From positions 1,093,501-1,157,500 of the forward strand of contig NZ_CP120678.1 in assembly GCF_030273445.1 (NCBI RefSeq): 64,000 nt of DNA, written 5' to 3'. How positions within the stretch are numbered: position 1 is the stretch's first letter; each line of letters begins with the position of its first letter. The notes under the pieces were generated by a model. It saw only the letters and a list, made by a program, of their open reading frames with translations, did not search any database and was not told the origin of the DNA. The position numbers were made by a program, and so were the translations under genes. Shown piece after piece: positions 17,477 to 26,738 of the stretch. This stretch comes from Selenobaculum gibii (lineage in GTDB: Bacteria > Bacillota > Negativicutes > ICN-92133).

Positions 17477-19636
17477 GTGGAAGCTAGACGAGAACAGAAT
17501 TCAGATCTATATATACATAAAATCGATACAGCACTTCGATGTCTAGTGATTATAGCTAAAATGTACGGCATTTCAGCTCAAGAAGAGCAATTGCAGCGTG
17601 CATATGTAGTGGATAGATCCGGGATGGACACGTTAACTTTGCTTAGAGCTAGCAAAGAGATTGGGCTTAAAGCAAGAAAAATAAATGTTGACAAATCTAG
17701 ACTGGAATTAATGCCGCTACCTTTAATCGCTACATTAATCAATAATAATCGGGTAATTGTTGTTCGGCATGAACAAGGGAAAGTCGCATTAATTGATCCC
17801 TATCAAACTCATCCAGTTGTAATATCTTTAGAAAAGTTTTTAGAGATCTGGAATGGTGAGACCGTTTTATTTACTAAAAGGTATGAGAAAAAAGAGAAGG
17901 ACAAAAGTTTTAATTTGTCTTGGTTTATTCCGGTTATTTTAAAATATAAAAAATTTCTTTGGCAAGTTTTAGGGATGTCATTTTTATTACAGCTTTTTGG
18001 ACTTATAAGCCCGATGTTTACACAAGTGATTATTGATAAAGTGCTTGTTCATCGAAGTTTATCTACTTTGGATATATTAATTATTGGGATGATTCTTGTA
18101 TCTTTATTTCAAACATGGATTACGAGTTTAAGAGGGTACCTATTTACCCATACGACAAATAAAGTTGATGTTATATTGAGTACAAAGTTATTTAAACATA
18201 TAACATCACTGCCGATAAAATATTTTTCCTCTTGGCAAGTCGGGGATGTTGTTACTAGGGTTCGCGAGCTTGAAACTGTTCGGCAGTTTATTACTGGGTC
18301 AGCGCTGACGATCGTTTTAGATTCTATTTTTACGATTGTCTATGTGGTAGCAATGTTTATGTATAGTAAAGTTTTAAGTATCATCGTACTTTTGATATTG
18401 CCGATATATATTATTTTAAATTTAGCTGTCACACCAGTTTATCGTAAAAGGATAAATGCAAATTTTGAAGCGAATGCAGAAAATCAGGCTTTTCTTATTG
18501 AATCGGTAACAGGAATACAAGCTGTAAAATCTCTTGCGGTAGAACAGCAATTAAGTCAAAAGTGGGAACAAATGTTGTCGAAGTTTATTAAAACTTCTTT
18601 TGCTACAACGAATTTAGCGAACTTTGCCGGGAATATTGGTGCGTTTATTCAACAAATTTTCACGATAATAATCCTTTGGTATGGTGCATATTTGGTTATG
18701 GATGATCACATTTCAATTGGAGAATTAATTGCATTCCAAATGATGTCTGGGCAAGTAATTGCGCCAGTTTTGAGAATTGTTAATATGTGGCAAAGTTTTC
18801 AACAGACAAAAGTTTCAGTTGATAAATTGGGTGATATTTTGAATGCGGAGATAGAGCCTGCTTTTAATCCAACACGTACAACTTTACCGCAAATAAAAGG
18901 AGATGTTTTATTTGACCGTGTGAGTTTTCGGTATCGCGTGGATATGGCAGAAGTTTTGTATCAATTATCTTTTAAGATAAAGGCAGGTACTAGTGTTGGG
19001 ATCGTTGGAAGGTCAGGTTCAGGAAAAAGTACGGTAACTAAATTAATTCAAAGACTTTATGTTCCTGAATCTGGAAGAGTTCTAATTGATGGCATTGATA
19101 TGGCACAAATAGAACCAGCTTGGCTAAGGCGACAAATTGGTGTTGTATTACAAGATAATTTTTTGTTTAATGGTACGATTGCTGAAAACATCGCTATAGC
19201 AGCTCCAAATGCCAGTATGGAGGATATTATAAGAGTCGCTGAAATAAGTGGCGCAAATGAGTTTATTGAAGATTTTCCCAAACAATATCAGACTATGGTT
19301 GGGGAAAGAGGCGGGGCATTATCAGGAGGGCAACGACAGAGAGTTGCAATTGCCCGGGCGTTAATTACAGATCCTCGTATATTGATTTTTGATGAAGCAA
19401 CCAGTGCTTTAGATTTTGAGTCTGAAAATATTATTATGAGAAATCTTTCAAAAATTTCAGACGGAAGAACGATGATTATGATCGCGCATAGGCTTTCTAC
19501 AGTTCGACATTGTGATCAAATTATCGTTTTAGACCATGGAAGAATTGCTGAAGTAGGATCGCACGAACAATTGTTTGCAGGCAGGGGGATTTATCATTCT
19601 TTATTAATGCAGCAACAAGGTAAAGCTATATCATAA
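17477..19636 (+). CDS. Type I secretion ABC transporter with inactive C39-like domain (second copy)
   Basis: A 719-residue paralogue of the first transporter, closely alike in the membrane and ATPase parts (GRSGSGKST, LSGGQRQR, ILIFDEATSALD). Its C39-like domain (1-135) keeps Cys in DTALRCLVIIAKMYG and Asp-Pro in VALIDPYQ, but the His is replaced (NNRVIVVRH), so it should also be proteolytically dead. The start is GTG with GGGAGAG 7 bases upstream. Two transporters flanking a single HlyD suggest either a heterodimer or two substrate choices sharing one adaptor. Confidence 0.9.
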   Translation: MEARREQNSDLYIHKIDTALRCLVIIAKMYGISAQEEQLQRAYVVDRSGMDTLTLLRASKEIGLKARKINVDKSRLELMPLPLIATLINNNRVIVVRHEQGKVALIDPYQTHPVVISLEKFLEIWNGETVLFTKRYEKKEKDKSFNLSWFIPVILKYKKFLWQVLGMSFLLQLFGLISPMFTQVIIDKVLVHRSLSTLDILIIGMILVSLFQTWITSLRGYLFTHTTNKVDVILSTKLFKHITSLPIKYFSSWQVGDVVTRVRELETVRQFITGSALTIVLDSIFTIVYVVAMFMYSKVLSIIVLLILPIYIILNLAVTPVYRKRINANFEANAENQAFLIESVTGIQAVKSLAVEQQLSQKWEQMLSKFIKTSFATTNLANFAGNIGAFIQQIFTIIILWYGAYLVMDDHISIGELIAFQMMSGQVIAPVLRIVNMWQSFQQTKVSVDKLGDILNAEIEPAFNPTRTTLPQIKGDVLFDRVSFRYRVDMAEVLYQLSFKIKAGTSVGIVGRSGSGKSTVTKLIQRLYVPESGRVLIDGIDMAQIEPAWLRRQIGVVLQDNFLFNGTIAENIAIAAPNASMEDIIRVAEISGANEFIEDFPKQYQTMVGERGGALSGGQRQRVAIARALITDPRILIFDEATSALDFESENIIMRNLSKISDGRTMIMIAHRLSTVRHCDQIIVLDHGRIAEVGSHEQLFAGRGIYHSLLMQQQGKAIS

Positions 19637-19791
19637 TACTGTTTAGTATCATGGTATGTTTACATATATAAAGTTTTGATTATCACCTTTTGGGATTGTT
19701 TAAATACAATTCTGAAAAATAAAAATGGGGGTAAGGGAAATGTCAAAGCTTTGTCAAAGTAAAAAAAATATAAAGGGGGAAAATTTTTAAA

Positions 19792-22272
19792 ATGTCTCTA
19801 ATTGGAAAAATTACAAAAACGTTGATTAGTGAGATTAAAGAGGATACTAGTACAACAGCAAGCAAAAAAAGTTTGGCAGCAAGCAATATTGCAGTTGCCA
19901 CGGAGCAGGTATTAAACACAGTTAGTGCAGTTGCTAATAGAGTTATTACTGATCCGAAAGCCGCTATAGAAGATGTCGTAGAAGACACTAAGGTTGCTAT
20001 CTTTGGGCATGATGGTCCACATGTACTTCGTGATGCAGTTAGTTTTGTTAAAGGGGTTGCAACGATAAGTGCAGATGTTGCAACAAATATCTTCAACGCA
20101 TTGCCATCAACTACGCAAGCTCCAACTTATGAACGTAAGGAAGGTGCTGTTAGTGCCGGAGCTGGTGTAGTTGTAGAAAGTAAATTTACAACAGGTGCAT
20201 CCTTAGGTGATTTATCTTGGCTTATCTATAAAGGCAGAATGGTTTCAAATTCAGAAATCACAGATAAATGGAGACTTTATAAAGAAGTTGAAACATCGCA
20301 TGGTTTCAACAGCAGAGTATACGTTGACGAAGCAAATAAACAAGTAGCAATTACCCTCGAGGGAACACAGGCAAATAGTGATTTAAGCCCATTATGGCTT
20401 AGTAAAGACGGCTTAGCCGATCTTGAAATTGGGCTTGGAGTTATTCCGCCACAAATGAGAGAAGGCTATGAACAATTTAAAAGCATAGTTGCCGATGTCG
20501 TTAATAAATATGGCGCTGACTATGGAATTAATGTTGCTGGTCACTCTTTAGGTGGTGGTTTGGCACAAATGATGGCGGGTATGTATTTTATCGATACTGG
20601 AGTAGCATTACCTACATTGGCAGAAGCTGGTCCTGGTATGTTGAAGCAGCTTAAAGTTTATGCTGAACAACAATTGTTAGCTGGAAATGATATTCATCTT
20701 CCAAATGGAAATGTAGTAAGATTGAAATCGGGTACGGCATTAGAACGTGCAAACGAAGCTAAAGCTATTGTAAATACTTTTAAAGCACAAGATTTTAGTT
20801 TTGTTACAAATCTGATTACTGTATTAGACCCGGTTGGGGCAGTTAACTATGACATTGATCCAAATAAAGATGGTCATGTTGGTGTTAACTTAATCGTTCC
20901 ATATTTATTAACAACTCGTGAAGATATGCAAAACCTTGAGTCCGTCGCTATGGATCCAGTCAATCATCTAAATCTAGTTACTCCTGAATTAACAGATAAG
21001 TTAGGACTTGGTAATATTGCCGCAACTAGATTTGATCGTCATGAACCGGATCAATCTATTGCATTATGGTCAGGTACTGCAGTTGGATTTAAAGATCCAA
21101 GCCGTGTTGGTGTAGGTAGTGCTGTATATCGTGACTATCTTGATCCACGTGAAGTATGGTCAGGTTCTCGATTAGGGTTATCGGAAGTAACCATGTTTGG
21201 TTCGGATGGCAATGACATTATTACAACGACAAATAAAGCTACGCTTGTACTTGCAGGTGATGGTGATGATGTTATTCGCGGAGGTAATGGCGGTAACATG
21301 TTATCTGGTGGTAATGGGAATGACTTCATTTATGGCGGAGATGGTGATGACTATTTAGCTGGCGATGCTGGCGATGACTATTTATTTGGTGGTAAAGGTA
21401 ACGATATTCTTTACGGCGGCGAAGGCAATGATTATCTAGATGGCGGCGAGGGTGATGATTTATTATTCGGCGGTGCTGGTGATGATACTTTGGTTTGGTC
21501 AGCTGGCAATGACATTTTATGTGGTAATGAAGGCAACGATACTTTGATTGTGAAAAATGGTGTTGTTGGCCAAGGCCAAATAAAATGGGAACGTAACTTT
21601 ACTAACTTTGGTCACGATACAGTGGTATTTGAAGGTGCTATGGCAAAAGACAGCAGCATTTTATTAAATTTTGCTGATGAAATTCGTTTCCAAGATATGA
21701 AATGGGCTGTAAAAGGTAATGACATTATTATGACCGACAATCTAGGAAATGAATCTGCTACAGTAACATTTAAAGATGCATTTGAATCATTTGGTCAAAA
21801 TAGCGGAAAAGTTGATTTTCAGTTTACAAATGGTAAGCTATATGTAGACGATGTACGCTATGCTGTTAGTGCCGGTAAGGGCGAAATTAAAGCAAGTACA
21901 GATTCACAATACTCAGGAACACTTTTAGTTGGTTCTGCTGGAAATGACACATTATACTCCGGAAAAGGCAATGATTTAATGTTCGGTGGTGCTGGCAAAA
22001 ATACATTTGTATTTGATAATTCATTTGGAAATGATCGTATTGTTGGCAGCAATAAGGAAGACGTTATTAAATTTAATAATGTTTTCAATGCGCAAGAATA
22101 TACGATTGGCCAGGAAGGAAAAGATTTAGTTATTTCTTATCAACAGAGTGGTCTAAATACTACAAATACGGTAGTTGTTTCCGACTGGTATGCAACAGGG
22201 GATCGCGTGAATACATTTGAGTTTAATAATGCTTCCTACAAAATTGAAGGAACATCTTTTGTGAAAAAATAA
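19792..22272 (+). CDS. Secreted RTX lipase, 826 residues
   Basis: A probable type I secreted lipase/esterase. There is no N-terminal signal peptide. Residues 1-135 are Ala/Ser/Thr/Val-rich; the alpha/beta-hydrolase (Lipase_3-like) domain covers about 140-430 with the nucleophile in GHSLGGG (Ser252). About ten Gly-Asp nonapeptides (GGDGDDYL, GGEGNDYL, GGAGDDTL) at about 470-585 bind Ca2+, and a shorter second block lies near 710-745. The uncleaved C-terminus should carry the secretion signal. It follows the two ABC transporters and HlyD by 155 bases and is their likely cargo. No HlyC-type acyltransferase is present. Confidence 0.88.
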   Translation: MSLIGKITKTLISEIKEDTSTTASKKSLAASNIAVATEQVLNTVSAVANRVITDPKAAIEDVVEDTKVAIFGHDGPHVLRDAVSFVKGVATISADVATNIFNALPSTTQAPTYERKEGAVSAGAGVVVESKFTTGASLGDLSWLIYKGRMVSNSEITDKWRLYKEVETSHGFNSRVYVDEANKQVAITLEGTQANSDLSPLWLSKDGLADLEIGLGVIPPQMREGYEQFKSIVADVVNKYGADYGINVAGHSLGGGLAQMMAGMYFIDTGVALPTLAEAGPGMLKQLKVYAEQQLLAGNDIHLPNGNVVRLKSGTALERANEAKAIVNTFKAQDFSFVTNLITVLDPVGAVNYDIDPNKDGHVGVNLIVPYLLTTREDMQNLESVAMDPVNHLNLVTPELTDKLGLGNIAATRFDRHEPDQSIALWSGTAVGFKDPSRVGVGSAVYRDYLDPREVWSGSRLGLSEVTMFGSDGNDIITTTNKATLVLAGDGDDVIRGGNGGNMLSGGNGNDFIYGGDGDDYLAGDAGDDYLFGGKGNDILYGGEGNDYLDGGEGDDLLFGGAGDDTLVWSAGNDILCGNEGNDTLIVKNGVVGQGQIKWERNFTNFGHDTVVFEGAMAKDSSILLNFADEIRFQDMKWAVKGNDIIMTDNLGNESATVTFKDAFESFGQNSGKVDFQFTNGKLYVDDVRYAVSAGKGEIKASTDSQYSGTLLVGSAGNDTLYSGKGNDLMFGGAGKNTFVFDNSFGNDRIVGSNKEDVIKFNNVFNAQEYTIGQEGKDLVISYQQSGLNTTNTVVVSDWYATGDRVNTFEFNNASYKIEGTSFVKK

Positions 22273-22290
22273 TTTGATTTAGTTTCGTAC

Positions 22291-22331
22291 AAGAAGGCAG
22301 GAAGATTTTTCAAAATTTTCCTGCCTTCTTT
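22291..22331 (+). terminator. Hairpin between the two RTX lipase genes
   Basis: A perfect 13-bp stem, AAGAAGGCAGGAA (22291-22303) with TTCCTGCCTTCTT (22318-22330). The T-run after it is weak (TTTACAAC), so it may be a leaky terminator or an mRNA stabiliser that sets a ratio between the two lipases. Confidence 0.6.
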
Positions 22332-22355
22332 ACAACAAAATATAGGAGGACGGAA

Positions 22356-24134
22356 ATGGGAATTATAGAAATAGAGAAAAATTTGATTTCCGATATCGTA
22401 GAAGGAAGAAGTTTTTTATCTAAGTCAAAGCAGAGTAATGGTATTTTATCTAAATTAGGAAACTTAATCCCAGGTATAACTTCTAAAGCTGAAGAAAAGA
22501 ACACACCAATAAGTTCAAGTCAAAAATCGTCATCAACCTACACAACATCTTCATCCTCATTATCTGATCTAATGAAAATGAGTTATAAAGAAATCTATGC
22601 ATTTTATAAAGTGGCTGGTAAAGGTGAGAGTGCTTTAAGCGATTGGCATGTAGAAAAACGTATTGATGAGCTGAAAACAGGGTTAAGTGCTAGAATGTTT
22701 GTCAATGATAAAACTCATGAGATTAATATTTCTTTTGAAGGTTCACATGGTTTTACGAAATTGTTGGCTGAAAATGCTTTGGATGCTCGATTGCTAAAGG
22801 ACTTGTATACTTACTCGGATGGTTTTACAAGGTTTCTCACGCCGAATGAATATGATATGCTTTATAAAAAATGGTTCTTAGTTTTAGGTAATGATGGAGT
22901 TGCGGATTTGCAAATGATGGCGAATAAAGTTCCCGACCAATTTTATACAGCATACAAATGGTTCAATGATACAATGGATGTGATAAAAAAATCTGCTGAT
23001 TTATCCTCTTATCATATTGTTATTACAGGCCATTCCTTGGGTGGTTCAATAGCACAATTGGTTTCAGCTAAATATTATTTGGATACAAATACAGCAATAC
23101 CGACAATGGCAATTGAGGGTACTGGAGTATTAACATTGCTAGAACAAATTCAAGGTTATTCTTTAAATACAAAAGATTTTTCACATATCATAAATTTTTG
23201 TACGGAAGGAGACCCTGTAGGTGAGTTTGCATCAGAGGGTCATTTAGGATTTACGGTGCCAATGCCATATGATTTGGCTAGGGGTGATAGGTCTGGTGAA
23301 TTGCCAAATTATCGTATTTTTTTAGAGGCATTTCAAAAAGCGACAGGAATTGAAAATATTCGATTAGACCGACATGAGATGGGGCAACAAATTGATTTAT
23401 TTGATGGAACCAGCTTTTCCTATCCAGAGAATAGAGTCATGCTAGGCGCTGCGGAGACGGTTTTTCGTTCAACATCAACTACAAACGAAATAATTATGGG
23501 CAACAATTTAGGCAATGAAATTTATGGAAGTAATTATGGTGCCTATATTGTAGGTGGATCAGGAAATGATTTGCTTGTAGGTGGATTAGGTGATGATTTT
23601 ATCTCTGGTGGAGCAGGTAATGATAAAATTTTTGGCGGCGCAGGAAACAATATCCTCTATGGTGGTGATGGAGATGATTATCTTGAAGGTGGCCGTGGCA
23701 ATGATGAATTGTATGGTGGAAAAGGAAATGATACTTTAGTCTGGACTGGTGGGAATGATTCGCTTTACGGGCAAGGTGGAAATAACCAATACATTCTTGG
23801 AAAAACAACGGATAATCAACTATCATCAGGAACGGTAACGTTGAAATTTGATCGTGAAAATGCAGAAAACGCCAATGTCTTGGTTAATACATCGGCAATA
23901 GATTTAAAGAATAGTGCAATTGTATTTTTAATGTCAGATCAAATTTTACCATCGCATACGTTGGTGTCGCAAAAGGATAATAGCTTATATATTAAATATG
24001 ATCAATATTCTTCAATAACAATTGAGAATTGGTCAGACGTGCAAAACGCTATAGGGTCTAATATAACGTTCCAATTTTTAGGCAGTGATAAAATGCAATA
24101 TTCCATACAAAACAATCAACTTGTGAGACGGTAA
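22356..24134 (+). CDS. Second RTX lipase-like protein, 592 residues
   Basis: A shorter relative of the upstream RTX lipase. It has no signal peptide. The N-terminus MGIIEIEKNLISDIVEG recalls the LIGKITKTLISEI of the first lipase; a Ser/Thr linker follows (about 45-70). The hydrolase domain has GHSLGGS with Ser227. Five to six RTX nonapeptides (GGLGDDFI, GGAGNDKI, GGDGDDYL, GGRGNDEL) lie at about 385-470. The C-terminal 110 residues lack repeats and probably include the secretion signal. AGGAGG precedes the ATG. A strong terminator follows it, so the secretion block ends here. Confidence 0.86.
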   Translation: MGIIEIEKNLISDIVEGRSFLSKSKQSNGILSKLGNLIPGITSKAEEKNTPISSSQKSSSTYTTSSSSLSDLMKMSYKEIYAFYKVAGKGESALSDWHVEKRIDELKTGLSARMFVNDKTHEINISFEGSHGFTKLLAENALDARLLKDLYTYSDGFTRFLTPNEYDMLYKKWFLVLGNDGVADLQMMANKVPDQFYTAYKWFNDTMDVIKKSADLSSYHIVITGHSLGGSIAQLVSAKYYLDTNTAIPTMAIEGTGVLTLLEQIQGYSLNTKDFSHIINFCTEGDPVGEFASEGHLGFTVPMPYDLARGDRSGELPNYRIFLEAFQKATGIENIRLDRHEMGQQIDLFDGTSFSYPENRVMLGAAETVFRSTSTTNEIIMGNNLGNEIYGSNYGAYIVGGSGNDLLVGGLGDDFISGGAGNDKIFGGAGNNILYGGDGDDYLEGGRGNDELYGGKGNDTLVWTGGNDSLYGQGGNNQYILGKTTDNQLSSGTVTLKFDRENAENANVLVNTSAIDLKNSAIVFLMSDQILPSHTLVSQKDNSLYIKYDQYSSITIENWSDVQNAIGSNITFQFLGSDKMQYSIQNNQLVRR

Positions 24135-24141
24135 ATGAATT

Positions 24142-24177
24142 AAAGGGAAAAACATAATTTGTTTTTCCCTTTTTTGT
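24142..24177 (+). terminator. Terminator of the RTX lipase genes
   Basis: A 12-bp stem, AAAGGGAAAAAC (24142-24153) with GTTTTTCCCTTT (24161-24172), is followed by TTTTG. Confidence 0.85.
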
Positions 24178-24318
24178 GTCGAATTTAGTTTTATGAGTAG
24201 AATAATTAAGCTTTCTTTAATAAAATGGGTCTTTTGTAATAGGAAAATCGAAAAGGATTTTTTATTATATATCTAGAATTTATTCTAATATTATCAAAGA
24301 ATGAAAGCGGTGAATTGG

Positions 24319-25374
24319 ATGCGGAATATAAAAATAGATGACGTGAAGCCAGGAATGATTTTAGCAAGAACAATCATTAATGATAATATGATGGTTGTTT
24401 TATCTAAAGGAAAGCTTTTGACAGAGGCACATATTACTAGAATGCACTTTTTGGGAATTAAGAATATTTATGTTCAAGATGAATTTGAACAAAGACAGCA
24501 AGCAGTGCAAAAATTCCTAAGTCGTAGTCATGCTTTTGTTGCTGAATATCAAGAGGTTCTCACAGAAGTTGAAGATGTATTTGAACAAATTGCTGAAAGC
24601 AAAGAAGTTCCAGTAGATAAGGTGAAAGGAATTATTGATCATACAGTGACCAATATGGCAATGAGAAGCGGAGTTATTGATTATCTTTATGAAGTGAAAT
24701 CTATGGATAATTTTACATATAATCATTCTTTCCGTGTATCTATTTTAGCAGGAGTTTTAGCAAAATGGATGAGATATAATAAACAGCAAATAAAAGATGT
24801 AATCTTGGCAGGTTTTTTACATGATATTGGCAAGACTCAAATTGACAAAAACATTGTAATGAAAAACAGCGATCGTCTAAGTGGTGAGGAACGTAAAATA
24901 TATGAACGTCATACAACAGAAGGTTATAAGCTTATTGCAGAAAAAGAAGATATTCCTGAAGGGGTTAAATACGCAGTTTTGCAACATCATGAATGCAATG
25001 ATGGAACGGGGTTTCCGTTGCAGAAAAAGGGCAATGAGATTCATGAATATGCAAAGATTATTGCTGTTGCTGATTTTTATGATTTATATACAAGCGAGCG
25101 GGAATCTTATAAAAAACAAACACCTTTTTCTACATTGAAAATCATAGGGGCAAATATGTATACAACAATGGATCCTAAAGTTTGCATTCCATTTTTACTT
25201 AATGTACGTCAAGCTTTTATTGGTTCGGAAGTTTTACTGTCAAATGGGAAAAAAGGGCTTATTGTGCAATTTGCTGATGCTTATGATAGTTTGCCGCTGA
25301 TTAAGATATCTGATGAGGAAATGATTGATTTAAATAGGGAACATACTATTAGTATTGTTGAGTATAATCCTTAA
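24319..25374 (+). CDS. HD-GYP-domain phosphodiesterase-like protein
   Basis: A 351-residue cytoplasmic protein. The N-terminal part (1-60) is the small domain often found before HD-GYP (KPGMILARTIINDN..., LTEAHITRMHFLGIKNIYV). The HD-GYP domain has HNHSFRVSI-like and LHDIGKTQI motifs (His168-Asp169), QHHECNDGTGFP in place of the usual GYP, and VADFYDLYTSE. Such enzymes hydrolyse c-di-GMP; with GFP instead of GYP activity is likely but not certain. An in-frame ATG at 24301 would add six residues, but GGTGA upstream of 24319 favours the shorter form. It stands alone between the RTX genes and the pyr leader. Confidence 0.83.
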   Translation: MRNIKIDDVKPGMILARTIINDNMMVVLSKGKLLTEAHITRMHFLGIKNIYVQDEFEQRQQAVQKFLSRSHAFVAEYQEVLTEVEDVFEQIAESKEVPVDKVKGIIDHTVTNMAMRSGVIDYLYEVKSMDNFTYNHSFRVSILAGVLAKWMRYNKQQIKDVILAGFLHDIGKTQIDKNIVMKNSDRLSGEERKIYERHTTEGYKLIAEKEDIPEGVKYAVLQHHECNDGTGFPLQKKGNEIHEYAKIIAVADFYDLYTSERESYKKQTPFSTLKIIGANMYTTMDPKVCIPFLLNVRQAFIGSEVLLSNGKKGLIVQFADAYDSLPLIKISDEEMIDLNREHTISIVEYNP

Positions 25375-25377
25375 ATA

Positions 25378-25406
25378 TTGACAAAGTGTACTTAAAATGA
25401 TATTCT
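25378..25406 (+). promoter_or_regulatory. Promoter of the pyr operon
   Basis: TTGACA (25378-25383), a 17-base spacer and TATTCT (25401-25406). It lies just before the first PyrR-type attenuator. Confidence 0.7.
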
Positions 25407-25424
25407 ATGAAAAACGATATAGCA

Positions 25425-25519
25425 CCTTTAATTTTAGTCCTGTGAGGCTAGGAAGGAAGCTGGTTTATTTGTCTGGAATAGTTAGCTTTCTTATGCCTGC
25501 GCATAGGAAAGCTTTTTTT
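25425..25519 (+). promoter_or_regulatory. PyrR-type attenuator 1
   Basis: The PyrR-binding hairpin consensus is present at 25425-25456 (core AGTCCTGTGAGGCTAGGAA). It is followed by a terminator with a 13-bp stem, AGCTTTC...GAAAGCT (25484-25513), and a run of T. When UMP is high, PyrR should hold the binding loop and let the terminator form. The element has the normal order binding loop, antiterminator, terminator. Confidence 0.82.
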
Positions 25520-25657
25520 GTTGCAATTTTGTTATAAATTCTAAATACTTGTTGACTTGATTAGTAATATGTCAATAAATCATGTATAATTATAAACAAG
25601 ATATTAATACAAATATTGAAGCACGGGTGTTATTGCTTTATATTTTGCAAATACTAT

Positions 25658-25760
25658 CCTTTAAATGTGATCCAGAGAGGTCGGCAAGGAAGGTGATTTT
25701 GGTGGTTTATTCTGCCAGCAAAGCCTATGTAACTCCTTGCCGTTGGCAGGGAGTTTATTA
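25658..25760 (+). promoter_or_regulatory. PyrR-type attenuator 2
   Basis: A second PyrR-binding consensus at 25658-25693 (core GATCCAGAGAGGTCGGCAA) is followed by a terminator with an 11-bp stem, AACTCCTTGCC (25731-25741) with GGCAGGGAGTT (25745-25755). A TATAAT-like box sits near 25590 between the two attenuators, so a second promoter is possible. No ORF of useful size lies between them; the whole 25375-25778 gap is regulatory. Confidence 0.8.
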
Positions 25761-25778
25761 TTAGGAGGAGTGATTAGT

Positions 25779-26738
25779 TTGGGAAAAAACAATATTTCTT
25801 TACGAGGCAAAAGTATTCTAGGTCTAGAATATTTATCTGAGGATGAAATGAATCTGGTTTTAGACACTGCAAAAGAAATGAAAAATATTATTAACCGAGA
25901 TATAAAAAAGGTGCCAGCTCTACGAGGCAAATCTATTATAAATTTATTTTATGAACCAAGCACAAGAACGCGTACCTCCTTTGAATTAGCAGGAAAATAT
26001 CTTGGTGCTGATGTTGTAAATATTACAGCGAGTACAAGTAGTATCGTAAAGGGTGAAAGTTTACGTGATACACTCCTTACTGTAGAGGCAATGGGGGTAG
26101 ATGCAATTGTTATGCGTCATAAAGCCGAAGGAGCAGCCGAATATGCTGATAAAGTAGTAAGCCCAGCAATTATTAATGCTGGTGATGGCGCACATGCACA
26201 TCCATCACAAGGGTTGTTAAATATGTTTACAATTAAAGAACATAAAAATAAAATAAAAGGATTAAAGGTGGCTATACTCGGAGATATTTTACATAGTCGA
26301 GTAGCACGTTCTGATATTTGGGGATTAAGGAAAATGGGTGCAGAAGTTCATATTGCTGGTCCGAAAACTTTGTTGCCTAGATTTATTGAGAATGAAAAAG
26401 GAATATTTGTTCATGACAGGATTGAAGATGCAGTAGAAAATGCTGATGTAATCAATGTGTTAAGAATTCAATTAGAACGGCAGAAAACAGGTTTATTCCC
26501 ATCACCGCGCGAATATGCACGGATTTTCGGACTAAATAAAGAAAGATTATCAAGAGCTAAGGACGATGTACTTGTTTTACATCCGGGGCCAATGAATCGT
26601 GGTCTTGAAATTTCACCTGATGTCGCTTACTGTAATCATTCGGCAATTCAAGAACAAGTGCAAAATGGTGTAGCAATCCGTATGGCTTTATTAACTTTAG
26701 TACTGATGGGAGGGAAAAGCCTTGAAATTAATGATTAG
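25779..26738 (+). CDS. pyrB: Aspartate carbamoyltransferase catalytic subunit
   Basis: Joins carbamoyl phosphate and aspartate, the first committed step to UMP. The 319-residue protein shows the carbamoyl-phosphate site FYEPSTRTRTSFELA, HPSQGLLNMFTIKEH and the aspartate-binding LHPGPMNRG. No pyrI regulatory subunit is present, as usual in Firmicutes. I start it at the TTG 25779-25781, with AGGAGG 10 bases upstream; an open frame extends to 25737, but that would read through the terminator hairpin. It overlaps pyrC by 17 bases. Confidence 0.94.
   Translation: MGKNNISLRGKSILGLEYLSEDEMNLVLDTAKEMKNIINRDIKKVPALRGKSIINLFYEPSTRTRTSFELAGKYLGADVVNITASTSSIVKGESLRDTLLTVEAMGVDAIVMRHKAEGAAEYADKVVSPAIINAGDGAHAHPSQGLLNMFTIKEHKNKIKGLKVAILGDILHSRVARSDIWGLRKMGAEVHIAGPKTLLPRFIENEKGIFVHDRIEDAVENADVINVLRIQLERQKTGLFPSPREYARIFGLNKERLSRAKDDVLVLHPGPMNRGLEISPDVAYCNHSAIQEQVQNGVAIRMALLTLVLMGGKSLEIND

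Noticed and set aside
21200-21560. Tandem repeats that might be taken for a DNA repeat array
   Set aside because: They encode RTX nonapeptides and are degenerate at the DNA level, so this is a protein repeat, not a CRISPR or satellite.
24881-25138. 85-codon frame inside the HD-GYP gene
   Set aside because: It lies wholly within the well-conserved HD-GYP coding region in another frame and has no family match.
25737-25778. Upstream extension of pyrB
   Set aside because: It would translate through the attenuator terminator and lacks a ribosome binding site; the TTG at 25779 has AGGAGG.
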